64,000 bases of DNA from Anaerosolibacter sp. (GCF_029240175.1 NZ_JARBTM010000003.1:124001-188000); one strand, 5' to 3'; counted from the stretch's first letter, positions 53,661 to 63,791 are shown. Made by a program: numbers and translations. The notes: a model not told the origin generated them from the letters alone.

Positions 53661-54652
53661 GTGTATTCGTTATTGCAGAAGCTGGTGTAAACCATAATGG
53701 GAGTTTGGAATTGGCAAAAAAATTAGTCGATGCAGCTAAAGATGCAGGAGCTGATTGTGTAAAGTTTCAGACTTTTGTTTCTAAGAATATCGTTTCAAAA
53801 AATGCAGTAAAAGCTGAATATCAAAAACAGCAAACACAACCTGAAGAATCTCAACACGATATGCTTAAAAAGCTTGAGCTCTCTTTTCATGAATTTGTGG
53901 AGCTAAATGAATACTGTAAAGGTAAAGATATTGAATTTATGTCCACTGCTTTTGATTTTGATAGCATTAATTTTTTAAATAGTCTAGAGATGAGTACTTG
54001 GAAAATTCCATCTGGAGACATTACGAACCTACCTTATCTAATGAAGATTGCTAAACTTAATAAGCGTGTGATACTTTCCACTGGGATGAGTACAATGGAC
54101 GACATAAGAAGTGCCATCCAAGTGTTAAAAGATAATGGATCAGGAGAACTGACTGTTCTTCATTGTACAACAGAATATCCGACACCTTTTACTGATGTGA
54201 ACTTAAGAGCTATGCTAACAATAAAGGATGAATTTGGCGTCAAGGTTGGTTATTCTGATCATACAAGAGGTATAGAGGTTCCTATTGCGGCGGTTGCTTT
54301 AGGTGCTATGGTTATAGAGAAACATTTCACATTAGATAGAAACATGGAAGGACCTGATCATAAAGCAAGTCTAGAACCCGATGAGTTGAAAGCTATGTTA
54401 GATTCTATAAGACACATAGAGTTAGCCCTAGGTAACGGAATGAAGCAGCCAGCCGAATCAGAGAAGAAGAATATGGCTGTTGCCCGAAAGAGTATTATTG
54501 CAATGAAAGATATTAAGGCAGGAGAGCTTTTTACGGAAGAGAACCTTACAGTAAAAAGACCGGGTGATGGAATAAGTCCTATGAGATGGTTTGATGTTAT
54601 AGGTAAAGTTGCACGAAGAGATTTCGAAGAAGATGAGTTGATAGAGCTATGA
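53657..54652 (+). CDS. legI: Legionaminic acid synthase (NeuB family)
   Basis: Condenses a 6-deoxy-mannosamine derivative with PEP to give the nine-carbon acid. 331 residues; AEAGVNHNGSLELAKKLVDAA opens the NeuB TIM barrel, here EAGVNHNGSLELAKKL; KFQTF, STAFDFDSINFLN, IPSGDITNLPYL and EKHFTLDRNMEGPDHKASL are catalytic-site segments. Residues from about 275 form the C-terminal SAF antifreeze-like domain (RKSIIAMKDIKAGE). Legionaminate rather than sialate is inferred from LegB, LegC and LegH beside it. Confidence 0.9.
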   Translation: MSVFVIAEAGVNHNGSLELAKKLVDAAKDAGADCVKFQTFVSKNIVSKNAVKAEYQKQQTQPEESQHDMLKKLELSFHEFVELNEYCKGKDIEFMSTAFDFDSINFLNSLEMSTWKIPSGDITNLPYLMKIAKLNKRVILSTGMSTMDDIRSAIQVLKDNGSGELTVLHCTTEYPTPFTDVNLRAMLTIKDEFGVKVGYSDHTRGIEVPIAAVALGAMVIEKHFTLDRNMEGPDHKASLEPDELKAMLDSIRHIELALGNGMKQPAESEKKNMAVARKSIIAMKDIKAGELFTEENLTVKRPGDGISPMRWFDVIGKVARRDFEEDELIEL

Positions 54653-55818
54653 AGAAAATAATCAGTATACTAACAGCTACAAGGGCTGAATATGGTTTGT
54701 TAAAACCGATTATTGCAAAACTTAATAAGGTTGAGGAATTCGATGTGAGAATCGTAGCCACTGGAGCACATCTTTCTCCAGAGTTTGGCTTAACGTATCA
54801 AGAAATTGAAAAGGATGGTTTTATTATTGATGAGAAAATAGAGATCCTATTGAGCTCAGATACGCCATCCGCCATTTCCAAATCAATGGGCCTTGCTATG
54901 ATTAGCTTTGCTGAGTATTTTGAGAAGTTACATCCGGATTTATTGATTGTTCTTGGTGATCGATATGAAACACTTGCTGTAGCAACTACAGCTATGAATC
55001 AGAGAATTCCAATAGCCCATCTTTATGGCGGAGAAACTACAGAAGGTGCCATCGATGAGTCTATTCGTCATGCAATAACAAAACTAAGCTATCTTCATTT
55101 TACAAGTACAGATGAATATAGAAATAGAGTTATTCAATTAGGGGAGCATCCAGGTCGTGTATACAATGTTGGAGCAATCGGTATGGAAAATATCTTAAAT
55201 GAAAAATTGTTACTAAAAGAAGAACTAGAGAATGAGTTGGAAATTAGTTTATCAAAACCATATGCGATGGTTACATTCCATCCAGTAACACTTGAAAACA
55301 ACAGCTCTGAGAAGCAAATTGAATCCCTTCTTGAAGTCTGCAAAGAATATAGGAACTTAAGGTTTATTTTCACTAAAGCAAACGCAGATGCTGAAGGTCG
55401 CATAATAAATCAGTATATTGATAGATATGCCAGGGAAAATGAAAACATTGCATCTTTTACATCTCTCGGCATGAAACGTTACCTCAGTGCGCTTAAGTAT
55501 TGTTCAATGGTTATTGGGAATTCCTCTAGTGGGCTACTAGAAGCACCTAGTTTTGGTATCCCTACTATCAATATTGGAGACCGACAAAAGGGAAGGCTAC
55601 AAGCAAGTAGTGTCATTAACTGTGAACCAACACAGGGAAGTATTAGACAAGCAGTGAATTTAGCATTAAGCGAAGATTTCATACAGAAAGCTAATGAAAC
55701 CGTTAATCCATACGGTAATGGAGACACATCTAATAAAGTAGTCGAAGTAATAAAAGAATACATTATTAATGGTGAAATTGATCTTAAGAAAAAGTTCTAT
55801 GATTGTGAGGTGGAGTAA
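54649..55818 (+). CDS. legG: Hydrolysing UDP/GDP-sugar 2-epimerase (LegG/NeuC family)
   Basis: Removes the nucleotide and epimerises C2 to give the 2,4-diacetamido-6-deoxymannose substrate of LegI. 389 residues; ILTATRAEYGLLKPII at the N-terminus is the NeuC form of the fold, LIVLGDRYETLAVATTAM and LYGGETTEGAIDESIRHAI follow, and GNSSSGLLEAPSFGIPTINIG is near the end. ATG overlaps the legI stop and the gene end overlaps legF by 1 nt. Confidence 0.9.
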   Translation: MKKIISILTATRAEYGLLKPIIAKLNKVEEFDVRIVATGAHLSPEFGLTYQEIEKDGFIIDEKIEILLSSDTPSAISKSMGLAMISFAEYFEKLHPDLLIVLGDRYETLAVATTAMNQRIPIAHLYGGETTEGAIDESIRHAITKLSYLHFTSTDEYRNRVIQLGEHPGRVYNVGAIGMENILNEKLLLKEELENELEISLSKPYAMVTFHPVTLENNSSEKQIESLLEVCKEYRNLRFIFTKANADAEGRIINQYIDRYARENENIASFTSLGMKRYLSALKYCSMVIGNSSSGLLEAPSFGIPTINIGDRQKGRLQASSVINCEPTQGSIRQAVNLALSEDFIQKANETVNPYGNGDTSNKVVEVIKEYIINGEIDLKKKFYDCEVE

Positions 55819-56519
55819 TGAAAAATCTAGCGATTATTCCGGCACGGTCCGGGTCGAAAGGTCTTAAGAACAAGAACATTAAACTCTTAAATGGAAAGCC
55901 TTTATTGACTTATACAATTAAAGCTGCAGAAGAATCGGGTTTATTCGATGAAATAATGGTTTCTACTGATTCGGATGAGTATGCTAAGATTGCTAAACAG
56001 TGGGGTGCAAATGTCCCTTTCTTGAGGAGTGAAGAATTATCTAATGATACCGCCTCATCATGGGATGTTGTCAAAGTAGTTATTGAAAGATATAAGGATT
56101 CAGGAATTGAATTTGATACGGTTGCATTATTACAACCAACGTCACCACTTAGAACTTCAAATGATATTATTGAAGGTTACAAGGCTTTGAAAGAAAAGAC
56201 TGCCAATCTTGTTGTTGGTGTTTGTGAAATGGACCATTCACCGTTATGGGCAAATACATTGCCGGAGAATCATTCGATGGAAAACTTCATAAAACCAGAA
56301 GTCGTTTTGATGCCTAGACAGAGTATTCCTACATATTATCGAATAAATGGGGCTTTATATATAGTTAGAATTGAATACTTGATGAACTCCTCAAATATCT
56401 ATGCAGATAAAAGTTTTGCGACAGTTATGAGTAAAGAGAATTCTGTTGATATAGATGATCAAATGGACTTTGTTTTTGCCGAGACGTTATTACAATATAG
56501 AAATAGTCTAGAGTGGTAA
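55818..56519 (+). CDS. legF: CMP-legionaminic acid synthetase (NeuA family)
   Basis: Activates the nonulosonic acid with CTP. 233 residues; IIPARSGSKGLKNKNIKLLNGKPL is the CTP-binding start (seen as ARSGSKGLKNKNIKLLNGKP), LLQPTSPLRTSNDI and QSIPTYYRINGALYI follow, and DDQMDFVFAE ends the active site. It closes the leg block. With it, all enzymes from the GDP-sugar to the CMP-activated acid are encoded here. Confidence 0.91.
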   Translation: MKNLAIIPARSGSKGLKNKNIKLLNGKPLLTYTIKAAEESGLFDEIMVSTDSDEYAKIAKQWGANVPFLRSEELSNDTASSWDVVKVVIERYKDSGIEFDTVALLQPTSPLRTSNDIIEGYKALKEKTANLVVGVCEMDHSPLWANTLPENHSMENFIKPEVVLMPRQSIPTYYRINGALYIVRIEYLMNSSNIYADKSFATVMSKENSVDIDDQMDFVFAETLLQYRNSLEW

Positions 56520-56525
56520 ATAGCA

Positions 56526-57540
56526 ATGAAAATACTAATAACAGGTGTAGCCGGATTTATCTGATTTCACCTTTCAAGAAAATTACTAGATGATTCTTAT
56601 CAAATAATAGGAATTGACAACTTATATAATTATTATGATCCAAGCCTTAAACAGTCGAGAATTGAGGTCTTAGGGAAGTATACCAACTTTAACTTTCACA
56701 AAGTAGATTTAAAAAATAAATCCGTAGTTGATAATATCTTCGACACTTACCAATCTACTCATGTCATAAACTTAGCGGTTCAAACAGGAGTGCGATATTC
56801 AATTGAGAATCCCATGCTTATATAGATTCTAACCTGACTGGATTTATGATCATTTTAGAGGCATGTAGAAACTATCCAGTGAAGCATCTTCTTTATGCTT
56901 CTTCCAGTTCTGTCTATGGTGGCAACAAAGTAGTGCCATTTTCTACTAATCATAATGTGGATCATCCTGTTTCGCTTTATGCTGCGACGAAGAAATCTAA
57001 CGAGCTGATGGCTTATCATACATATAGCCATCTCTATGTTATCCTAACAAGTAGTTTAAGATTCTTCACAGTTTATGGACCATATGGAAAACCAGACATG
57101 GCTTACTTCTCATCTACAAAAGACATCCTAGCTGGAAAGCCTAACTAAGTTTTTAACCACGGTAAGATGGGAAGAGACTTCACATAAATTGATGACATTG
57201 TAGAAGGCATAGTGAAGCTGATCGTTAAAGCTCCAATTGCCAATAGAGAGTATAATGAAAGTAAGGCGATTTAAGTACAAGCTTTGCACCATACAAGATT
57301 TACAACATAGGAAATAATAATCCAGTGCAGCGTATGAGATTTATCAATGCTTTAGAACCTGCACTTGGAAAAGAAGCGGAGAAAGTCTATGTGGATATGC
57401 AACCTGGCGATGCTCTTAGAACATATGCTTATGTATCAGATCTTGAACAAGATATTAACTTTAAGCCAAGTACAAGCATAGAGGATGGTCTTCAGAAGTT
57501 CGTTGAATGGTATAAAGTGTATTATAAAGTTGGGAATTAA
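56526..57540 (+). pseudogene. Decayed nucleotide-sugar epimerase (UDP-glucuronate 4-epimerase type)
   Basis: Conceptual translation follows the GalE/UDP-glucuronate epimerase fold: ITGVAGFI, then LLYASSSSVYGGN, and SLYAATKKSNELMAY (YxxxK). Damage includes a TGA at 56562-56564 where GGA (Gly) is expected in the NAD-binding motif, a frame loss near 56820, stops near 57145 and 57185, and further breaks near 57270-57310. The last 70 codons from 57325 are readable. It lies directly upstream of intact ugd, its natural partner, so UDP-GalA production from this locus has probably been lost. Confidence 0.9.
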
Positions 57541-57631
57541 GCCAAACAATAATGAAAGCCACAATCAAATAACAAGTAAACTAGCAGGTCTTCAATTCTG
57601 AGACCTTACATAAACAAGGGGGTAAGAATCT

Positions 57632-58798
57632 ATGAAAATAACTATCGCTGGAACAGGTTATGTTGGCATGTCCAATGCTATACTTTTAGCACAACGCAAT
57701 GAAGTAATTGCACTAGACATCATCAAAGAAAAAGTTGATATGATCAACAACAAAAAGTCTCCAATCATCGATCCAGAGATTGAGGAGTATCTTGCCACGA
57801 AAGACCTAAATTTAAGGGCGACAACTGATAACTATGAAGCCTATAAAGATGCTGACTATGTCATCATTTCTACTCCAACAAACTACGATCCAGAGAAGAA
57901 CTACTTCAATACTAGATCAGTTGAAGCTGTTATAGCGAATGTATTATCGATCAATCCAGATGTTGTAATGGTTATTAAATCGACAGTACCAGTCGGATAT
58001 ACGGAAAAAGTTAGAGAAATGTTTGGTACAGAGAACATTATTTTCTCACCAGAGTTCTTGAGAGAAGGAAAAGCTCTTTATGACAATCTCTATCCTTCAA
58101 GAATAGTAGTTGGAGAGCAGTCTGAACGAGCAAAAGTATTTGCTGAACTTCTAGCTCAAGGAGCAATAAAGAAAGACATACCTATTCTTTATACAGATGC
58201 AACAGAAGCAGAAGCCATCAAACTCTTTGCAAATACTTATCTTGCTATGAGAGTTGCTTTCTTTAATGAACTTGACTCTTATGCAGAAGTCAGAGGTTTG
58301 GATACACATCAGATTATTGAGGGAGTTGGACTAGATCCACGTATTGGAAATCATTACAATAATCCCTCATTTGGGTATGGTGGCTATTGTTTACCGAAAG
58401 ATACAAAGCAGCTTCTAGCTAATTACCAGGATGTGCCTCAAAACATAATGGGGGCAATAGTTGATGCTAACCGCACAAGAAAAGACCATATCGCTGATAT
58501 GATTATTAAAAGAAACCCTAAAATTGTAGGGATTTATAAACTTACAATGAAGATGGACTCTGATAACTTTAGACAATCTGCAATTCAAGGTGTAATGAAG
58601 CGTATTAAAGCCAAAGGTATTGAAGTTGTTGTATTTGAGCCAGCACTTCATGAAGATGAGTTCTACCACTCAAGAGTTATAAAGGACTTTGATGAATTCA
58701 AGCAAATCTCTGATGTTATCGTAGCAAATAGACTATCAGATGAGATTAAAGATGTAGTGGACAAGGTCTACACAAGAGACTTATTTAGTAGAGACTAA
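57632..58798 (+). CDS. ugd: UDP-glucose 6-dehydrogenase
   Basis: Oxidises UDP-glucose twice to UDP-glucuronate. 388 residues, the short bacterial form. [19 protein letters not shown] binds [11 protein letters not shown] and [15 protein letters not shown] follow, and C253 in [12 protein letters not shown] is the catalytic cysteine. AAGGGGGTAAGAATCT precedes the ATG. galU, which makes UDP-glucose, comes next. A broken copy lies at 43443. Confidence 0.93.
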   Translation: MKITIAGTGYVGMSNAILLAQRNEVIALDIIKEKVDMINNKKSPIIDPEIEEYLATKDLNLRATTDNYEAYKDADYVIISTPTNYDPEKNYFNTRSVEAVIANVLSINPDVVMVIKSTVPVGYTEKVREMFGTENIIFSPEFLREGKALYDNLYPSRIVVGEQSERAKVFAELLAQGAIKKDIPILYTDATEAEAIKLFANTYLAMRVAFFNELDSYAEVRGLDTHQIIEGVGLDPRIGNHYNNPSFGYGGYCLPKDTKQLLANYQDVPQNIMGAIVDANRTRKDHIADMIIKRNPKIVGIYKLTMKMDSDNFRQSAIQGVMKRIKAKGIEVVVFEPALHEDEFYHSRVIKDFDEFKQISDVIVANRLSDEIKDVVDKVYTRDLFSRD

Positions 58799-58806
58799 TT
58801 GAAAAA

Positions 58807-58866
58807 CCCTAACATTGTTTAGGGCTGTTCAGCATAAATGGGCTACTATACTATCATAGCCCATTT
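58807..58866 (+). other. Two hairpins between ugd and galU
   Basis: CCCTAA/TTAGGG (58807-58824) followed by a 10-bp perfect stem AAATGGGCTA/TAGCCCATTT (58836-58845 and 58857-58866). Neither has a T tail, so they are not standard terminators. The second ends just before the galU ribosome-binding site. Confidence 0.55.
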
Positions 58867-58890
58867 ATCAAGGGGGAGGTTCATCTCAAT

Positions 58891-59805
58891 ATGAAAGTAC
58901 GCAAAGCAGTCATACCAGCAGCTGGACTTGGAACGAGATTCTTACCAGCGACAAAAGCTATGCCAAAGGAAATGCTACCAATCGTTGATAAGCCAACGAT
59001 TCAATATATAATTGAAGAAGCAATCGCAAGTGGCATCGAGGAGATATTAATCATCACTGGAAAGAGCAAAAGAGCAATCGAGGATCATTTTGACCGTTCA
59101 TGTGAGCTAGAGCAAGAGCTTGAGAAGAAAAAAAACCAGGAATTATTAGATATAGTAAAGACGGTGTCCGAGATGGCGGATGTGCATTATATAAGACAAA
59201 AAGAAGCCAAAGGATTAGGACATGCCATCTACTGTGCTAAGACCTTTGTAGGAAACGAACCATTTGCCGTTATGCTTGGAGATGATGTAGTTCATAATGA
59301 AGAGGCTCCATGTCTTAAGCAGATGATAGATGCTTATGACCAGTATCAGACATCTGTATTAGGGGTTCAAACGGTAAAGGATGAAGATGTTTGTAAATAC
59401 GGTATAGTTGATGGTGAGAAGATAAGTGATAGAGTCTACACAGTTAAGGGACTTGTTGAGAAGCCTGCTGTGGATGAAGCACCATCTAATGTTGCAATTT
59501 TAGGAAGATATATCATCAATCCGACTATTTTTGAGATATTGGAGCATACAAAGCCTGGAAAAGGTGGAGAAATTCAATTAACTGATGCACTAAAAGAGTT
59601 GGCGCAGCGTGAAGCCATGTATGCCTATGATTTCGAGGGTAGAAGATATGATGTAGGAGATAAGCAAGGATTTTTAGAGGCTACGGTTGAGTTTGCATTA
59701 AGAAGAGATGATCTTAGAGACGAATTCAGAAATTATTTAGTGAAGCTTATAAATAATGAATTTGGTTCTAAAGCGTGTAAAGAAGCTGCGAAAACAATGG
59801 AATAG
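58891..59805 (+). CDS. galU: UTP-glucose-1-phosphate uridylyltransferase
   Basis: Makes UDP-glucose from glucose-1-phosphate. 304 residues; AAGLGTRFLPATKAMPKEM (nucleotide loop), KAIEDHFDRSCELE-like region seen as AIEDHFDRSCELE, FAVMLGDDVVHNE, and VEKPAVDEAPSN are family features. AAGGGGGAGGTTCATC precedes the ATG. With ugd upstream and phosphoglucomutase at 62044 it completes glucose-6-P to UDP-GlcA. Confidence 0.95.
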   Translation: MKVRKAVIPAAGLGTRFLPATKAMPKEMLPIVDKPTIQYIIEEAIASGIEEILIITGKSKRAIEDHFDRSCELEQELEKKKNQELLDIVKTVSEMADVHYIRQKEAKGLGHAIYCAKTFVGNEPFAVMLGDDVVHNEEAPCLKQMIDAYDQYQTSVLGVQTVKDEDVCKYGIVDGEKISDRVYTVKGLVEKPAVDEAPSNVAILGRYIINPTIFEILEHTKPGKGGEIQLTDALKELAQREAMYAYDFEGRRYDVGDKQGFLEATVEFALRRDDLRDEFRNYLVKLINNEFGSKACKEAAKTME

Positions 59806-59905
59806 GGATAAGCTGGAAACGGTGAGAAAAGGAATTTCTAGCCGCTTTCTTTTATTATCTAATAATGACTAAAGCTGAGAATTATTTGCAATCTTTTCGG
59901 TTCAA

Positions 59906-59934
59906 TTGACATAAAGGGTGTAAAATTGTATATT
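59906..59934 (+). promoter_or_regulatory. Strong sigma-A promoter before the PglF-like gene
   Basis: Consensus TTGACA at 59906-59911, 17-nt spacer, TATATT at 59929-59934, 31 bp before the ATG. This makes the dehydratase gene independent of the upstream cluster. Confidence 0.85.
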
Positions 59935-59965
59935 TAATATAGACTATACTATCGGAGTGGATAAA

Positions 59966-61807
59966 ATGAAGAATAAGATTTTGAACTTATTACTTGTATT
60001 TATAGATGCGGTATGTATCAACTTATCTTTTATCCTTGCCTTTGCCATCAGATTTGATGGGCAAGTATTGAGTCATCCAGTAGCAATGCAATACTTGCCT
60101 ATATATCTTAAGAGTATCATTACGTTGACACTGATTAAGTTGGTCATTTTTTACGGGTTAGGACTGTATAATAACCTATGGAAATATGCAAGTATTGAGG
60201 AGTTGGTGCAGATTGTAACCACATCTTTTTTTGCCACTGCAGGTACGGTCAGTTATATGTTCATTATGCAGCAGCAACTGCCACGAAGTATCTATATTTT
60301 GACATTCATGATTGATATTATCCTCATAGGGGGTGTCCGATTTAGCTATCGTGCATCTAGGAATATACGAGAAAACGGATTGAGTAACAGGAAGAGCTTT
60401 AAGCGGGTCATGATTATCGGTGCAGGACAGGCTGGAGCCATGGTGATCAAGGAGCTAAAAAACCATGAAGAGTTAAACAGTGTACCCGTTGCAATTATTG
60501 ATGACAATGATAGTAAGATCGGAAGAAAGATCAATGGAGTACCTGTTCTCGGAGATCGATATCATATACGGAAGGTAGCGGAGACGAAGAAAATTGATGA
60601 GATCATTATTACAATCCCCTCAGCCTCCCAGAGTGTAATTCGTGAAATCGTAGAGGAATGTAGTAAGACCAAGTGTAAGCTAAAGATATTGCCAGGTATG
60701 TATGAACTGATTGATGGCAGGGTAAGTATTAATCAGATTCGTGATGTAGATATTGAGGATTTGCTAGGAAGAGAAACTGTAAAGGTTGATTTGGAAGAAA
60801 TGAGCTCCTATTTGCAGAATAAGGTAGTACTGGTGACTGGTGGCGGCGGGTCCATCGGATCAGAGCTGTGCAGACAGGTAGCCCAGTTTAACCCTAAAAA
60901 ACTATTGATTTTAGATATCTATGAAAACAATGCTTATGATATTCAAAATGAGTTGGGTGCCAATTATCCTGAGTTAGACTTGACTGTTTTGATTGCTTCT
61001 GTGAGGGATAAACAAAGATTGCAAGAGATATTTAGCAAATATAAGCCCCAAGTGGTATTCCATGCAGCAGCCCATAAGCATGTGCCTTTGATGGAGGAGA
61101 GTCCAAAAGAAGCCATCAAGAACAATGTTTTTGGTACTTTAAATGTGGCAGAGGTTGCTAGTTCATTTGGAGCCGAAAAATTTGTGCTGATCTCTACAGA
61201 TAAAGCGGTCAATCCTACCAATGTGATGGGTGCTACGAAGCGTATTGCTGAGATGATTGTACAAGCCATGAGTAGAAATAGCAAAACAGAGTTTGTTGCT
61301 GTTCGATTTGGAAATGTTCTTGGAAGTAATGGTAGTGTGATCCCTTTATTTAAGAGACAAATTGCCAACGGTGGACCTGTTACGGTTACCCATGCAGAGG
61401 TGACCCGTTACTTTATGACGATTCCTGAAGCCGTGCAGCTGGTAATTCAAGCTGGGGCCATGGCCAAGGGTGGAGAAATTTTTGTGTTGGATATGGGAGA
61501 GCCTGTGAAGATCATTGATTTAGCCGAGAATCTGATTAGATTGTCTGGCTTTGAACCATACAAGGATATCGATGTTCAAGTCACAGGGCTAAGGCCTGGT
61601 GAGAAACTCTATGAGGAGCTATTGATGGATGAAGAGGGTTTAACAGAGACGAAGCATCATAAGATTTTTATCGGGAAACCAATATTTATTGACTACAAGG
61701 TTTTAATGGCGGAGCTTACTCATTTAAAAGGTATTTTATTGGATGAAAATAGTGATTTAAGGGATTATATTGAGCATATGGTACCCACATATAAAAGAAG
61801 TTGTTAA
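59966..61807 (+). CDS. Membrane UDP-GlcNAc 4,6-dehydratase (PglF/WbpM/CapD family)
   Basis: A 613-residue protein: four N-terminal membrane helices (to about residue 125), a CoA-binding-like Rossmann domain starting IIGAGQAGAMVIKEL near 150, and a dehydratase domain from about 288 with VTGGGGSIGSELCRQ, AAAHKHVPLMEE and STDKAVNPTNVMGATKR. PglF makes the 4-keto sugar used by PglE, and the PglE/C/D-like genes lie at 35-38 kb, so this is the missing first enzyme of that branch. The start ATG 59966 follows CGGAGTGG. Confidence 0.9.
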   Translation: MKNKILNLLLVFIDAVCINLSFILAFAIRFDGQVLSHPVAMQYLPIYLKSIITLTLIKLVIFYGLGLYNNLWKYASIEELVQIVTTSFFATAGTVSYMFIMQQQLPRSIYILTFMIDIILIGGVRFSYRASRNIRENGLSNRKSFKRVMIIGAGQAGAMVIKELKNHEELNSVPVAIIDDNDSKIGRKINGVPVLGDRYHIRKVAETKKIDEIIITIPSASQSVIREIVEECSKTKCKLKILPGMYELIDGRVSINQIRDVDIEDLLGRETVKVDLEEMSSYLQNKVVLVTGGGGSIGSELCRQVAQFNPKKLLILDIYENNAYDIQNELGANYPELDLTVLIASVRDKQRLQEIFSKYKPQVVFHAAAHKHVPLMEESPKEAIKNNVFGTLNVAEVASSFGAEKFVLISTDKAVNPTNVMGATKRIAEMIVQAMSRNSKTEFVAVRFGNVLGSNGSVIPLFKRQIANGGPVTVTHAEVTRYFMTIPEAVQLVIQAGAMAKGGEIFVLDMGEPVKIIDLAENLIRLSGFEPYKDIDVQVTGLRPGEKLYEELLMDEEGLTETKHHKIFIGKPIFIDYKVLMAELTHLKGILLDENSDLRDYIEHMVPTYKRSC

Positions 61808-61818
61808 TAATTGATGAA

Positions 61819-61865
61819 GGAGGACTGACTAAAGGGCATTTGGTCAGTCCTCCATGTTTTTGTTA
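61819..61865 (+). terminator. Intrinsic terminator after the PglF-like gene
   Basis: An 11-bp stem GGAGGACTGAC/GTCAGTCCTCC with a 13-nt loop, then ATGTTTTTGTT. Confidence 0.88.
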
Positions 61866-61981
61866 TGAAGTTTGTGAAAAATTGAAAGGAATTTCAACTG
61901 TAATTGATGAATAGTACTATGGAGATGAGCATATCGATATATATATAATCTGTCCACACGGAAATTTAATGTCCAGCCATC

Positions 61982-62006
61982 GGAATGGTCACTGACCATT
62001 CCCTAC
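61982..62006. repeat. GTAG-hairpin element, reverse orientation
   Basis: GGAATGGTCACTGACCATTC then CCTAC: palindrome arms GGAATGGTCA/TGACCATTCC followed by CTAC. Confidence 0.72.
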
Positions 62007-62043
62007 GGGTAAAGGCTAAAATGATAGATAAAGGAGAATGGGA

Positions 62044-63777
62044 ATGGCATATATGGAGAATTATTTGAAATGGATAAATAGTGATTATTTTGATGAAGAA
62101 ACAAAACGAGAGTTAGAATCCTTAGAAGGTAATGAAAAAGAGATTGAGGATCGCTTCTATAGAGATCTTGAGTTTGGTACCGGGGGACTTAGGGGTGTAA
62201 TCGGGGCAGGAACCAATCGAATGAACAAATACACAGTCCGTAGAGCAACTCAGGGCTTTGCAAGATACCTTTTAGAGGCTGTAGAAGGCACTAAGACAAA
62301 GGGGGTTGTTATTGCCTATGATTCTCGGCATATGTCCTCAGAATTTGCAGAGGAGGCAGCTTTGGTGATGAATGGCAATGGGATCAAAGCCTATCTCTTT
62401 GAATCCTTGAGAACGACACCTGAGCTGTCCTTTGCTGTACGGGATTTAGGCTGTGCTGGAGGGATGGTCATCACTGCTAGTCATAACCCGCCAGAATATA
62501 ACGGCTATAAGGTGTATGGGGAAGATGGGGGACAAATCATACCTGATGAGGCGGAAAAGATCATTGCTGAGATACAGAAGATTGAAGATTATAGTGCTGT
62601 AAGCTATATAGATAAAGGAGAGGCGCTGTCTACAGGATTACTAGAAATCATTGGGGAAGATATAGATAGAAGATATATAGATCGTGTAAAAGGTGTAGCA
62701 TTGAGAAAAGAATTTATCAAAGAAAAAGGACCTGCTGTGAAGATCGTCTACACACCTTTGCACGGTACTGGAAATATGCCTGTAAGAAGAGTACTGGCAG
62801 AGTTGGGATTTGACAAGGTATGGGTGGTGCAAGAGCAAGAGGAACCTGATGCCAATTTCTCTACGGTGAAATCTCCGAATCCTGAGGAGCATCAAGCGTT
62901 TACTCTAGCTTTGGCACTGGCAGATCAAGTGGATGCCGATGTGATCATCGGGACAGATCCTGACTGTGATCGGGTAGGTGCTGTAGTAAAAAATAAGGAT
63001 GGAGACTATCAGGTATTGACTGGCAACCAGACAGGGGCACTGCTGATTGACTATGTCCTATCTGCCATGAAAGAGGAAGGTAAGATACCAAATAATGGTG
63101 TGGTGATAAAGACCATCGTTACCAGTGAAATGGGGGCAAAGGTCGCCAAAAGCTATGGGGTAGACTCCTTGGATACATTAACAGGTTTTAAGTTTATTGG
63201 AGAGAAGATTAAAGAGTTTGAGATGAGTGGAGAAAAAGAATTTATATTTGGTTACGAAGAAAGCTACGGCTACCTAGCAGGGACCTTTGTCCGAGACAAG
63301 GATGCTGTGATTGCTTCCATGCTGATTTGTGAGATGGCAGCCTACTATAAAGAAAAGGACATGACTCTATATGATGGATTGATGGAACTGTTTGAGAAGC
63401 ATGGTTATTATCAAGAAGGACTAGAATCTATCACCCTAAAGGGTAAGGAAGGGATGGAGAAGATCGATGAGATCCTAAGCTACTTCCGTACAAATCCTCC
63501 AAGGGAGATAAGCAATCGGAAAGTTCAAATCTTAAAGGACTATGACCATGGAAAGCAAACAGATCTGTTAACAGGAGAGATTTCAAGGTTAACCTTGCCA
63601 AAATCCAATGTGCTCCATTTTACCTTAGAGGATGGTTCCTGGTTCTGCATCCGCCCATCGGGTACAGAGCCAAAGGTAAAGATATATTTTTCCGTGGTAG
63701 GAAACAGTTTGGAGAACGCCAAAGAAAAGCTAGAAAGTCTAAGAACTGAAGTTATGGGACAGATGGGCAACTTATAG
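62044..63777 (+). CDS. Phospho-sugar mutase (phosphoglucomutase/phosphomannomutase)
   Basis: Interconverts hexose-6-P and hexose-1-P. 577 residues, the long Firmicute form (PgcA-like). RDLEFGTGGLRGVIGAG near the N-terminus, phosphoserine S146 in TASHNPPEYNGYKVYG, the metal loop GTDPDCDRVG and the C-terminal RPSGTEPKVKIYF are all present. ATG 62044 is chosen because the ATG at 62038 is too close to AAAGGAG. It supplies glucose-1-P to galU, though it is a separate transcription unit. Confidence 0.92.
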   Translation: MAYMENYLKWINSDYFDEETKRELESLEGNEKEIEDRFYRDLEFGTGGLRGVIGAGTNRMNKYTVRRATQGFARYLLEAVEGTKTKGVVIAYDSRHMSSEFAEEAALVMNGNGIKAYLFESLRTTPELSFAVRDLGCAGGMVITASHNPPEYNGYKVYGEDGGQIIPDEAEKIIAEIQKIEDYSAVSYIDKGEALSTGLLEIIGEDIDRRYIDRVKGVALRKEFIKEKGPAVKIVYTPLHGTGNMPVRRVLAELGFDKVWVVQEQEEPDANFSTVKSPNPEEHQAFTLALALADQVDADVIIGTDPDCDRVGAVVKNKDGDYQVLTGNQTGALLIDYVLSAMKEEGKIPNNGVVIKTIVTSEMGAKVAKSYGVDSLDTLTGFKFIGEKIKEFEMSGEKEFIFGYEESYGYLAGTFVRDKDAVIASMLICEMAAYYKEKDMTLYDGLMELFEKHGYYQEGLESITLKGKEGMEKIDEILSYFRTNPPREISNRKVQILKDYDHGKQTDLLTGEISRLTLPKSNVLHFTLEDGSWFCIRPSGTEPKVKIYFSVVGNSLENAKEKLESLRTEVMGQMGNL

Positions 63778-63791
63778 GTTAGTTTTGCGGC

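Noticed and set aside
53657-56519. Sialic acid (Neu5Ac) pathway
   Set aside because: neuB/neuC/neuA-type genes alone would fit, but legB, legC, legH and ptmE-like genes in the same run point to legionaminic acid.
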